From: Pseudomonadota bacterium
Lineage (GTDB): Bacteria; Pseudomonadota; Alphaproteobacteria; Sphingomonadales; Sphingomonadaceae
Assembly (NCBI GenBank): GCA_023416515.1
Contig: JAEZHP010000049.1
Coordinates: 1 to 45,504, forward strand
Length of the DNA stretch: 45,504 nt
Direction of reading: 5' to 3'
The translations under genes and the position numbers were made by a program. The notes below the pieces were generated by a model. The model saw only the letters and a list, made by a program, of their open reading frames with translations. It had not been told where the DNA came from and did not search any database. Below, in pieces: positions 32,847 through 39,840 of this stretch; within the stretch, counting starts at the first letter, position 1; every line of letters starts with the position of its first letter.

Positions 32847-34190
32847 TCAGTCCGGCAACACCCGGTGGCCGGACTGCCGGTGCACTCGGCCGTGACGCAT
32901 CACGAACTGGACGTTCTCGAGCAGCCGGACATTCTCGGTTGGGTCGCCGGCGACGGCGATGATGTCGGCGTCCTTGCCAGGCTCGATCGTGCCCACCGTG
33001 TCCTGACGGCCGAGCAGGGTGGCGGCGCTCACGGTCGCTGAGCGGATCGCCGCCATCGGGGTCATTCCGGCTCGGACCATCAGCGCGAATTCCTCGGCAT
33101 TGCGGCCATGCGGGCTCACTCCGCTGTCGGTGCCGAAAGCGATGTTGACGCCTTCGCGCAACGCCCGGGCGAAGCTTCGCTCGGCATTGCCGGCCGCTTC
33201 CTGCGCCTTCTGATATTGGGCCGGGGTGAGAGCGCCGCGCTGACCGTCGGCGAGTGCGGCCGCGGGAGCCAGAAGGGTGGGGACGTAATAGGCGCCGGTC
33301 TGGCGGTAGAGCTGGAAGGTGCGGTCGTTGGTGAAGGTCCCGTGCTCGATCGAGTTCACTCCGGCCTCGAGGGCCGCATTGACTCCGTCGACGCCATGGG
33401 CGTGAGCGGCGACGCGGCGGCCGAACATGTGGGCGGTCTCGACGATGGAGCGCATCTCGTCGGGCATCATCTGCTGGTTGAGCCCGCCGGCGACGTTGCT
33501 GAGAACGCCGCCGGTCGCGGCGAACTTGATCACCTCCGCGCCGCGCGAGATCTGCTCGCGAACCGCTCGCCGGCAGTCGTCGGCGCCGTTGCACACGTTG
33601 ATTGCGTCCGGCTCGCGAATGCGGGTGAGCTCGCGGTTGAGGCCGTTGACGTCGCCATGGCCGCCCGAAACCGAAATGGCGCGGCCGGCAGCGACGATGG
33701 TCGGACCTTCGAACTCGCCCGAATTGATCGCGTCGCGAAGCGAGAAGATGAGGTGCGGATCGTTGCCAAGGTCGCGGACGGTGGTGAAGCCGGCCTGGAG
33801 CGTGCTTCGGGCATGGATCGCCGCCGTGTACGCCTCGTCCTCATAGTCGCGGGTCGGCTCCTGGAGCCGTGCCTGGATCCGGTCGTCCAGGCCGCGCAGA
33901 TGGACGTGCATGTCGATCAGGCCCGGAAGCACATATTGGTCGCGAAGGTCGACGATTCGGGCGCCCGGGACATCCACGAAGCCGTCGCGGATCTCCGCGA
34001 TTCTGCGGCCGCGGGTGACGATGGTGACGTTGCGGCGAGGCGCCTGACCGGGAACTGCGAGAAGAGTGCCGGCATGAATCGCCGTCAACGGCTCGCTCTG
34101 CTGCGCCGGCGCGGGTTGCACCTGCGCGGAAGCGGCGGTCGGAAGAAAGGCAATCGCGGCCGCGGCGGCGAGCAAAGTCGCGAATTTCAT
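32847..34190 (-). CDS. Secreted metal-dependent amidohydrolase (Xaa-Pro dipeptidase/imidazolonepropionase-like)
   Basis: A 447-residue amidohydrolase with a signal peptide (KFATLLAAAAAIAFLPTAASAQ). ATG at 34190 has AGGGG about 8 bases upstream. Metal ligands are visible in order: HxH in LIDMHVHLRG, the carbamylated-lysine region EVIKFAATGG, AAHAHG, SIEHGTF and the aspartate in FGTDSG. This set matches the secreted amidohydrolase group that includes Sgx9260-type Xaa-Arg/Xaa-Lys and Xaa-Pro dipeptidases. The substrate is probably a small peptide in the periplasm. Its upstream gap (34191-34387) is unusually rich in perfect dyads. Confidence 0.9.
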   Translation of the reverse strand: MKFATLLAAAAAIAFLPTAASAQVQPAPAQQSEPLTAIHAGTLLAVPGQAPRRNVTIVTRGRRIAEIRDGFVDVPGARIVDLRDQYVLPGLIDMHVHLRGLDDRIQARLQEPTRDYEDEAYTAAIHARSTLQAGFTTVRDLGNDPHLIFSLRDAINSGEFEGPTIVAAGRAISVSGGHGDVNGLNRELTRIREPDAINVCNGADDCRRAVREQISRGAEVIKFAATGGVLSNVAGGLNQQMMPDEMRSIVETAHMFGRRVAAHAHGVDGVNAALEAGVNSIEHGTFTNDRTFQLYRQTGAYYVPTLLAPAAALADGQRGALTPAQYQKAQEAAGNAERSFARALREGVNIAFGTDSGVSPHGRNAEEFALMVRAGMTPMAAIRSATVSAATLLGRQDTVGTIEPGKDADIIAVAGDPTENVRLLENVQFVMRHGRVHRQSGHRVLPD

Positions 34191-34224
34191 GTCAAATCCC
34201 CTGTTTCGCCCCGGCAAAGTTCAT

Positions 34225-34259
34225 GAAGTTCACGGTCTCCCGCAAAAATCGTGAACTTC
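34225..34259. promoter_or_regulatory. 10-bp inverted repeat, operator-like
   Basis: GAAGTTCACG (34225-34234) and CGTGAACTTC (34250-34259) are perfect inverted arms 15 bases apart, 35 to 69 bases upstream of the amidohydrolase start. A third AAGTTCA half-site begins at 34217. The spacing suits a dimeric repressor or activator binding in the promoter. Confidence 0.55.
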
Positions 34260-34276
34260 GGTTCCCCGGCGGCCGC

Positions 34277-34293
34277 TCATGCAATCTGCATGA
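34277..34293. promoter_or_regulatory. Perfect palindrome TCATGCA-N3-TGCATGA
   Basis: TCATGCA (34277-34283), ATC, TGCATGA (34287-34293). It is a compact operator-like dyad in the same gap as the 10-bp repeat at 34225. Confidence 0.5.
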
Positions 34294-34337
34294 CCGAATC
34301 CCGGGTGACTCAATGCCTCACGGCCTCAATAGATCAG

Positions 34338-34354
34338 GCGAAATCCTATTTCGC
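34338..34354. repeat. Perfect palindrome GCGAAAT-N3-ATTTCGC
   Basis: GCGAAAT (34338-34344), CCT, ATTTCGC (34348-34354). It lies 34 bases past the stop of the coiled-coil gene and might be part of its 3' end or another operator. No U-tract follows. Confidence 0.5.
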
Positions 34355-34358
34355 AAGC

Positions 34359-34380
34359 GGTCGATCAAGGCAGATCGGCC
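34359..34380. repeat. Imperfect hairpin next to the coiled-coil gene stop
   Basis: GGTCGATC (34359-34366) and GATCGGCC (34373-34380) pair with one mismatched or wobble position over a 6-base loop. It is the fourth dyad in a 197-base gap. Confidence 0.35.
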
Positions 34381-34387
34381 GCGTCCG

Positions 34388-35674
34388 CTAGCGCTCGTAA
34401 CCGGCCGAAACGTCGTCCATCGCCTGCACCTTCGCAGTCGGATCCGAGGTCCAGTTAGCCCAGCCGATATATCCCGCCACCACGAGAAGAAGCAGCGCGG
34501 CGATGCCGATCAGCGACCACATCAGAATGCTGCCGCGCCGAGCCGAGCGGCCTCGCTTGGCTTCGCTGAGAAATTCGCGATGGTCCACGCTTCGCGTTTG
34601 CGCGCGCTCAGGCGGCGACGCGGGGCGTGAGTGAAGGGTCTTGATCCGGCTGACGATGTCCTGCCGCGCGTTCTCGATCGCGTTCTCAGTGCGGCCGACC
34701 TGGCGCGAGACGTCGAGGATTTCCTGCTTCAGCGACGACCATGCCTGGTAGGTCTCGTTGCCTTCAAGCTGCACCCGAAGCGTATCGGCCTCCGCTTCGA
34801 GGGCAGGCACACGATCGGCCAGTTCGCTGTTGCGGGCGCGCTCGGACTCCAACGCCGTCTCGAGTTCGCTGCAGCGGGCGATCAGCTGCTCGGCCTGGAT
34901 TCGGGCCGATCGGCTCTCGTCCGAAAGCTCCCGCATGGCGGCGGGGAGCGCCTTCACGATTTCACCGGCGAGATTGTCCCTGACGGGCTCGAGGCCGCTC
35001 TCGCCCGCAGCGGTTGCGGTGCGGACCAGGATCAGTGCTCGGCCATGCGCATCGCTCGGGCCACGAAGGGTGGAGACGCGCAGCAATTGCTCGGCCGCAA
35101 GCGCCCAGGCCCGCTCCCGATCCGCGCCGGTCGCGGCGAACAGGCCGGTTTCCGGCAATGGGCCGGCGACAAACGCCCAGCCGCCCAGCCCCGCCGGCAA
35201 ATCGCGCGTCGGCATGACATAGGTGGGAAGGTATTCCCCAAGAAAGGCTTCGGAATTGTCGCGGAGCAGGTCGCCGCTCTCCGCGACGAGAGCGTCGGCA
35301 AGCCGCTTGAGGCCGTGCAGGAGAGTGTCGGGGTGGAGGATGTCGCGCTCGAGAAGCCACACGCCCACCCCGGCATGGTTGAGCCGGTCCCCGAACACCT
35401 GGTCGACCGCCGGCCCGAACAGGCCGACCCAGGTCACCCGGCGTCCGCGATGCCTGAAGCGGGCAAACTCGACGACATGGTCGCCGGGCGCCAGCGCGAT
35501 CTCGTTGCGAAATCCGACATAATCGTGTGGCGGCACCCAAGCCGGGCGGTTGGGGTCGTGGCCCAGCAGTTGGACCCGAAGCCCGCCCGCATAGGAATGT
35601 GCCTCGAGAACGAAGGGCCGCTCGTCGTCCAGTCCCTCGATGGCGGCTTGCGGCGAGGCGGCACCTCCAGGCAT
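34388..35674 (-). CDS. Uncharacterised tail-anchored coiled-coil protein of a three-gene GTPase operon
   Basis: A protein of about 428 residues, not recognised. The N-terminal 200 residues look globular (DYVGFRNEIALAPGDHVVEF, GVGVWLLERDILHPDTLLH). A long coiled coil follows at roughly 250-350 (ARIQAEQLIARCSELETALE, SELADRVPALEAEADTLRVQ). An Arg/Lys-rich patch precedes one C-terminal helix, SILMWSLIGIAALLLLVVAG (about 380-400), and a short tail. It should therefore sit on the inner membrane with its bulk in the cytoplasm. ATG at 35674 was used; GTG at 35683 would make a GTGA overlap with the GTPase stop. The tight coupling implies one complex with the two preceding gene products. Confidence 0.75.
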   Translation of the reverse strand: MPGGAASPQAAIEGLDDERPFVLEAHSYAGGLRVQLLGHDPNRPAWVPPHDYVGFRNEIALAPGDHVVEFARFRHRGRRVTWVGLFGPAVDQVFGDRLNHAGVGVWLLERDILHPDTLLHGLKRLADALVAESGDLLRDNSEAFLGEYLPTYVMPTRDLPAGLGGWAFVAGPLPETGLFAATGADRERAWALAAEQLLRVSTLRGPSDAHGRALILVRTATAAGESGLEPVRDNLAGEIVKALPAAMRELSDESRSARIQAEQLIARCSELETALESERARNSELADRVPALEAEADTLRVQLEGNETYQAWSSLKQEILDVSRQVGRTENAIENARQDIVSRIKTLHSRPASPPERAQTRSVDHREFLSEAKRGRSARRGSILMWSLIGIAALLLLVVAGYIGWANWTSDPTAKVQAMDDVSAGYER

Positions 35675-35679
35675 CGCGC

Positions 35680-36942
35680 TCACCGCCCGGAGACGAAGTC
35701 GAGCAGACGGCTCCAGGCTTTCAACAGGGCCGGCTTGCTCGGCGGCTCCGGGAACAGCGGCACCGGCAACTCGTCGGCGGCACGCAGCGCGTTCTGGTAG
35801 AGCCAGTTCCATAGGCGGATGGGATAGCCCATCACCACCCCGCGCAGATCGTCGTCATGCTGGAGCTGAAGCAGTCCGCGCTCATTGATGATTCCCGAGC
35901 AATAGGCGTTGAGCTGGCGCTGACCCGGATCGACGCTGATCCCTTTAAAGGCGGTCATCGCCTGGGCGTAGTTGCGCATGCAGAAGCTGTGGAGCGCGGA
36001 GCGATCCTCTTGCACCCCCTCGACGCGGTCGGTGTGATGGGTCGAGTGGGCGTCCCATTTGCTGACGAGCATTAGGTGGCGGTCGCTCAGCCTGTGGTTG
36101 AGGCGGCAGCGGTCATAGGCCTCGAGCACGCCCTTGATCGCGAGCGACGCGCTGCGGATCTCGCTCGCCTCGTGAACGCTGTCGCTCGACGAGCCGACGA
36201 AGCTTTGCGTGTAGGGCGTCAGGTAGATGAAGCTGATGCCGCCCTGGAAGCTGGCGATGAAGGTCTCGATCTCGGATCGGAGTTTCGGGAAGACCCGTTC
36301 GAGCTCTCCGACGCGCTGGCCGCGCTCGCCGAGCGGGCGGTACCATTCGCCGCTGCTCTCGAGGAAGGCGAAGCGCTGCACGGGCTTGCCGGCCGGGCGC
36401 ACCTCGACCGGGATGAAGAAGGGAAGGGTGAGGCTGGTCTTCGGGGTCTGCTCGCCGGCGATGAAGGCCTGGGTGCCGACCTCGAACAGCCGAACCGCGT
36501 CGTCGTGGAGCTTGCGGCCGAGGCCGCTGCCAGAGCCGAGTATGGGATCGCATAGGACCAGTCCGGTCTCCAGCCGCGGTTCGGAGACGAGCGCCGAGAA
36601 GAGCGACAAAAGCAGGGACGTCTTGCCGCTGAAGTTGGTGCCGAACAGGATCACCGGATGATAGCCGCCGGCGAGGAGCGCGCGGGCGAGGTTCGGGCCC
36701 AGGCTTGCGACGTCGTCCGCCTCCACGACGGGGGAATCGAAGGGTGCGGCGGCCGGCGGAGGAGCCGGCGAGGGTTTGGGACGCGCTTCGGCGGCGCCCT
36801 CGCGCGCCGGCTCAGGACTCGTCCGCTCCGGCCGGTCCGAGGCTTCGGCACGTGCCGACGATCTGCCGCCCCGGCCCTCGGACGGAGTCAGGATCGCGGG
36901 CTGCTGCTGAAGTTCGAACTTCTTCGGGGTCTCATCCGACAT
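35680..36942 (-). CDS. Uncharacterised P-loop GTPase-like protein
   Basis: A 420-residue protein. Residues 1-80 are a disordered Pro/Ala/Arg-rich tail. The nucleotide fold begins near 95: Walker A GTNFSGKTS (101-109); FLESSGE (193-199), at the position of the G3/DxxG element but with Glu for the usual Asp; and LVSKWD (292-297), which fits a G4 NKxD variant. These three in order suggest a TRAFAC-type GTPase, perhaps near the double-GTPase families found in predicted bacterial conflict or signalling systems. That relation is inference. ATG 36942 overlaps the previous TGA by one base (TGATG), indicating translational coupling. Nothing here matches a named protein I know. Confidence 0.75.
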   Translation of the reverse strand: MSDETPKKFELQQQPAILTPSEGRGGRSSARAEASDRPERTSPEPAREGAAEARPKPSPAPPPAAAPFDSPVVEADDVASLGPNLARALLAGGYHPVILFGTNFSGKTSLLLSLFSALVSEPRLETGLVLCDPILGSGSGLGRKLHDDAVRLFEVGTQAFIAGEQTPKTSLTLPFFIPVEVRPAGKPVQRFAFLESSGEWYRPLGERGQRVGELERVFPKLRSEIETFIASFQGGISFIYLTPYTQSFVGSSSDSVHEASEIRSASLAIKGVLEAYDRCRLNHRLSDRHLMLVSKWDAHSTHHTDRVEGVQEDRSALHSFCMRNYAQAMTAFKGISVDPGQRQLNAYCSGIINERGLLQLQHDDDLRGVVMGYPIRLWNWLYQNALRAADELPVPLFPEPPSKPALLKAWSRLLDFVSGR

Positions 36943-37973
36943 CACCAGGCCCCCGCGAGCGAGCCGCTCGCGTCGGCGCGGCGGACCCGGTTGGCCATGA
37001 CCAGCTGGAAGCAATGGACCATGAAGAGGTCGAAGCCGAGAGCGACGAGGAGGTAGATGATCGTCACCGGCTGATCGAGCCGCTCGATGATGAGCGCAGG
37101 CAGCTTGAAGGCATTGCCGAGGCTCTGGACCTCGGAGATGTGAAGCCCGGGCGGGATGTCGCGAACGTCCACATCGTAACGCTCGAGCTCCTGGCGAAGG
37201 TTGCGATAGACTCCGTCCGGGCGCTCGAACTCGCTCAGGCTCTGCTGGAGCAGCAATGGATTGTAGTTGGTCGCGGCATTCGCCCTGAGCTGGTCGAGTT
37301 GCCGCCGAGCCTCGTTCGCCCGGGTCGCGACCCGTCCGAGTTCCGGCACGTTCCAGTCAGCCCGTTCGATCAGGGGATCGATTCGCCGGCGATAGTCCTC
37401 GATGATCTCGTTGTTGCGCGCGCAGTCCTGGCCCGGGCTGCTGAGCGGAGTGAAGCCGGGCAGCTCGCGCTGAAGCTGGTCGATGAGCCGCCGCGCTTCC
37501 GCTCCCTGCCCGCAATTGAGCGGGTTGCTGATCTCGCTGTAGAGCGCTTCCGACAGCGATCGAACGCGATTGATCCGGGCGGTGACGCCGGTTTCCGCGA
37601 GCTTTCGCTCGGCGGACCTCTGAAGCGTGGCGAACTGGGTTTGAGACTCGCTGGCCGCATCGGTGAGGATCTGGTCGCCCTCGAGATAGAGCATCAGCGA
37701 ATTGTAGACGCCCGCCGCGCTGACGATGAACAGCGGGACGAGGAGCACCCAATGTTTGCGGATGCCGCCGGGGCTCGTCCCGATGACCCGGGCGAGATAC
37801 CAGGCGAACACGGCCACGATCAGAGCCCCGATCAGGGCGATGAACCAGCCCGACCGGACGAACAGGTAGAAATAGCCGTAGGCGATGATCGAGAAGAAGA
37901 TCATCGAGAAGACGAACAGCAGGACCTGCATCGAGCGGTATCTGCTGGATTGCTCGGCTTTGGAGCCCCCCAT
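36942..37973 (-). CDS. Uncharacterised four-helix membrane protein of the GTPase operon
   Basis: A 343-residue integral membrane protein. Three helices are packed at the N-terminus (about 14-38, 42-64, 75-95). A soluble segment of about 200 residues (100-300) follows, then a last helix (VTIIYLLVALGFDLFMVHCF, about 303-322) and a basic tail. By positive-inside reasoning the large segment should be periplasmic. It contains two cysteines (NCGQG, QDCARN) that could form a disulfide, and helical stretches rich in Arg and Glu. It is the first gene of the operon, with GGGGG 7 bases before the ATG. It may sense or span the envelope for the GTPase and coiled-coil partners. No family recognised. Confidence 0.75.
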   Translation of the reverse strand: MGGSKAEQSSRYRSMQVLLFVFSMIFFSIIAYGYFYLFVRSGWFIALIGALIVAVFAWYLARVIGTSPGGIRKHWVLLVPLFIVSAAGVYNSLMLYLEGDQILTDAASESQTQFATLQRSAERKLAETGVTARINRVRSLSEALYSEISNPLNCGQGAEARRLIDQLQRELPGFTPLSSPGQDCARNNEIIEDYRRRIDPLIERADWNVPELGRVATRANEARRQLDQLRANAATNYNPLLLQQSLSEFERPDGVYRNLRQELERYDVDVRDIPPGLHISEVQSLGNAFKLPALIIERLDQPVTIIYLLVALGFDLFMVHCFQLVMANRVRRADASGSLAGAW

Positions 37974-38097
37974 CGCCTTTCCCCCTGGCCTTAACGAGTC
38001 GCCGGGAAAGGCTAGGACCGCATATTCATTGAGGAAATGAAGGTCGGGTCCGGAATGGACTTTGGATCACATCCGATATGGATGGAGACCGATGCGG

Positions 38098-38526
38098 TCA
38101 GTCGGCGAGCGGGCGGTAGAAGCGGTAGCTGGTGCGCTCGTAGCCGAGATGCTCGTAGAAGGCGTGGGCGGGGGCTCTGCGGAGGTTGCTGGTGACCTCC
38201 ACGAGGCCGCAGCCTTCGGCGCGGAGACGCTCCTCGGCGGCTTCGACGAGGAGCCGGCCGATGCCTTGGCCGCGAAGGCCTTCCTCGACGACCAGCATGC
38301 TGATCCGCCCCACCGGGCGGGGGCGATGGAGGACTCGCATCAGCGACCAGGTCAGGCAGCCGATCACCCGGCCGTCCTCCGCGACCAGCGGCGGGTGCCC
38401 CTCGGCAATCAGCCCGGCCAGGCGCTGGCTCACCCCCTCCTCGTCGACGTCGTAGCCGAGGTCGCGGATCAATTTGACGAGGCTCGCGACGTCGGCGCGT
38501 CCGGCGTCGCGAACGAGCGCGGTCAA
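38098..38526 (-). CDS. GNAT-family N-acetyltransferase
   Basis: A 142-residue acetyl-CoA-dependent acyltransferase. The TTG at 38526 overlaps the DUF445 stop (TTGA) and gives a normal GNAT N-terminus (LVRDAGRADVASLVKLIRDL). An upstream extension would be Arg/His-rich noise. Motif A, ISMLVVEEGLRGQGIGRLLVEAA, carries the Q/RxxGxG/A acetyl-CoA loop RGQGIG, and NLRRAPAHAFYEHLGYERTS is motif B with the Tyr. The substrate is unknown. Coupling with DUF445 suggests co-expression but no shared role is known. Confidence 0.85.
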   Translation of the reverse strand: MTALVRDAGRADVASLVKLIRDLGYDVDEEGVSQRLAGLIAEGHPPLVAEDGRVIGCLTWSLMRVLHRPRPVGRISMLVVEEGLRGQGIGRLLVEAAEERLRAEGCGLVEVTSNLRRAPAHAFYEHLGYERTSYRFYRPLAD

Positions 38527-39773
38527 AAGACGGTCTCGATGGTGTGGATGACGAGGCCGACGAGGCCGCCGACGACGGTGCCGTTGATTCGGATATATTG
38601 GAGGTCCCTGCCGACCGCCGATTCGAGCCGGGCGGTGATGGTGCCGGCGTCCCATTTCTTGACGGTGTCGGAGACCAGGCGGACGATGCCGTCGCCATAA
38701 TCGGCGGCGACCCCGACCAGGGCGCGGCGGGCGAAGCGGTTGATCCCGTGGCGGAAGCGGTCGTTATGCTCGAGCGCCTCGCCGAGCTCGCGGAGCATCA
38801 CTCCGACCTCGCCGGCGAGCGTGCCTTGGGGATCGCGGACCCGACGGATGAGGCCGGTGCGCATCCGCTCCCAAACGCCGAGCCACCATTGCTCGACCGC
38901 GGGATTGTCGAGAAGGCCGGCCTTCAGGTCCATGACCCGCTGGCGCATCTCCGGGTCGGTGCGAAGTTTCTCGGCGAGGTCGCGAAGCTGCTCCTCGATC
39001 TTCTGGCGAAGCGGGTGGGCCGGGTCGGCGGCAAGCTCGGTCAGAAGCCGGTCGATGCCGTCGATGATCTTGTCGGCGACGGTGGTGTCGAGACCCGTCC
39101 AGCGCAGGATCGAGCCAGAGCGGTCGTGGACCAGCTTGCGGATCAGGTCCTCGTTGTTGTTGACCAGCCGGGCGATGGCGATGACGAGCTCGTCGAGCAG
39201 GGGCACGTGGCGGTCCTCGGCGATCGCCGCGTCGAGGGCCTCGCCGATCAGCGGGGCGGCGTCGAACGAGCGAAGGCGATCGGCGAGGACTCCCTTGACC
39301 ATGGTGCCGAAGCGTTCGGGGTCGAGCGCCTCAAGCATATTCTCGAGCATCCGGGCGGCGCCGCGCCACAGCCTGCCCTGCTGAGGCGGCTCGGCGAGGA
39401 AGCGGCCGGCGGCGCCGGCGACGTCGACCCGCTGCATCCGGCGGGCGACGACCGAGGGGGTCAGGAAATTGTCACGGAGAAAGAGGGCGAGGGTGTCGCC
39501 GATGCGATCCTTGTTGCGCGGGATGATCGCGGTGTGGGGGATCGGCAGTCCGAGCGGATGGCGGAACAGAGCGGTGACCGCGAACCAGTCGGCGATTCCG
39601 CCGACCATCGCGGCCTCGGCGAACGCCTTGACGAAGCCCCAGGCTGGATGGACGTCCTCGAGGCCGGACGCGGCGATGAACACCGCCGCCATCGCGGCGA
39701 GCATCGCAGTCGCGATCACCCGCATTCGGCGGCCGCTGTCAGGCGGAGCGTAGCGGATGGCGAGCGGGGTCAT
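38523..39773 (-). CDS. DUF445 family membrane protein
   Basis: A 416-residue DUF445 protein (YjiN-like). A transmembrane helix follows a short head (MRVIATAMLAAMAAVFIAA, about 16-34). The hallmark FAEAAMVGGIADWFAVTALFRHPLGLPIPHTAIIPRNKDRIG covers about 50-92. A long amphipathic helical middle (residues 130-370) follows, and a hydrophobic C-terminal segment YIRINGTVVGGLVGLVIHTIE closes the protein. The family has no established function. ATG at 39773. It leads a two-gene unit with the GNAT enzyme. Confidence 0.9.
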   Translation of the reverse strand: MTPLAIRYAPPDSGRRMRVIATAMLAAMAAVFIAASGLEDVHPAWGFVKAFAEAAMVGGIADWFAVTALFRHPLGLPIPHTAIIPRNKDRIGDTLALFLRDNFLTPSVVARRMQRVDVAGAAGRFLAEPPQQGRLWRGAARMLENMLEALDPERFGTMVKGVLADRLRSFDAAPLIGEALDAAIAEDRHVPLLDELVIAIARLVNNNEDLIRKLVHDRSGSILRWTGLDTTVADKIIDGIDRLLTELAADPAHPLRQKIEEQLRDLAEKLRTDPEMRQRVMDLKAGLLDNPAVEQWWLGVWERMRTGLIRRVRDPQGTLAGEVGVMLRELGEALEHNDRFRHGINRFARRALVGVAADYGDGIVRLVSDTVKKWDAGTITARLESAVGRDLQYIRINGTVVGGLVGLVIHTIETVF

Positions 39774-39807
39774 GCCCCATCAATAAACGGCGAAGGGATG
39801 GGTTCAA

Positions 39808-39832
39808 CCGGGGCGCGGATCGGACGCCCCGG
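39808..39832 (-). terminator. Hairpin after the RND permease gene
   Basis: CCGGGGCG (39808-39815) pairs with CGCCCCGG (39825-39832) over a 9-base loop, just past the permease stop on the minus strand. The U-tract is poor, so termination strength is doubtful. Confidence 0.45.
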
Positions 39833-39840
39833 CCGTAACC

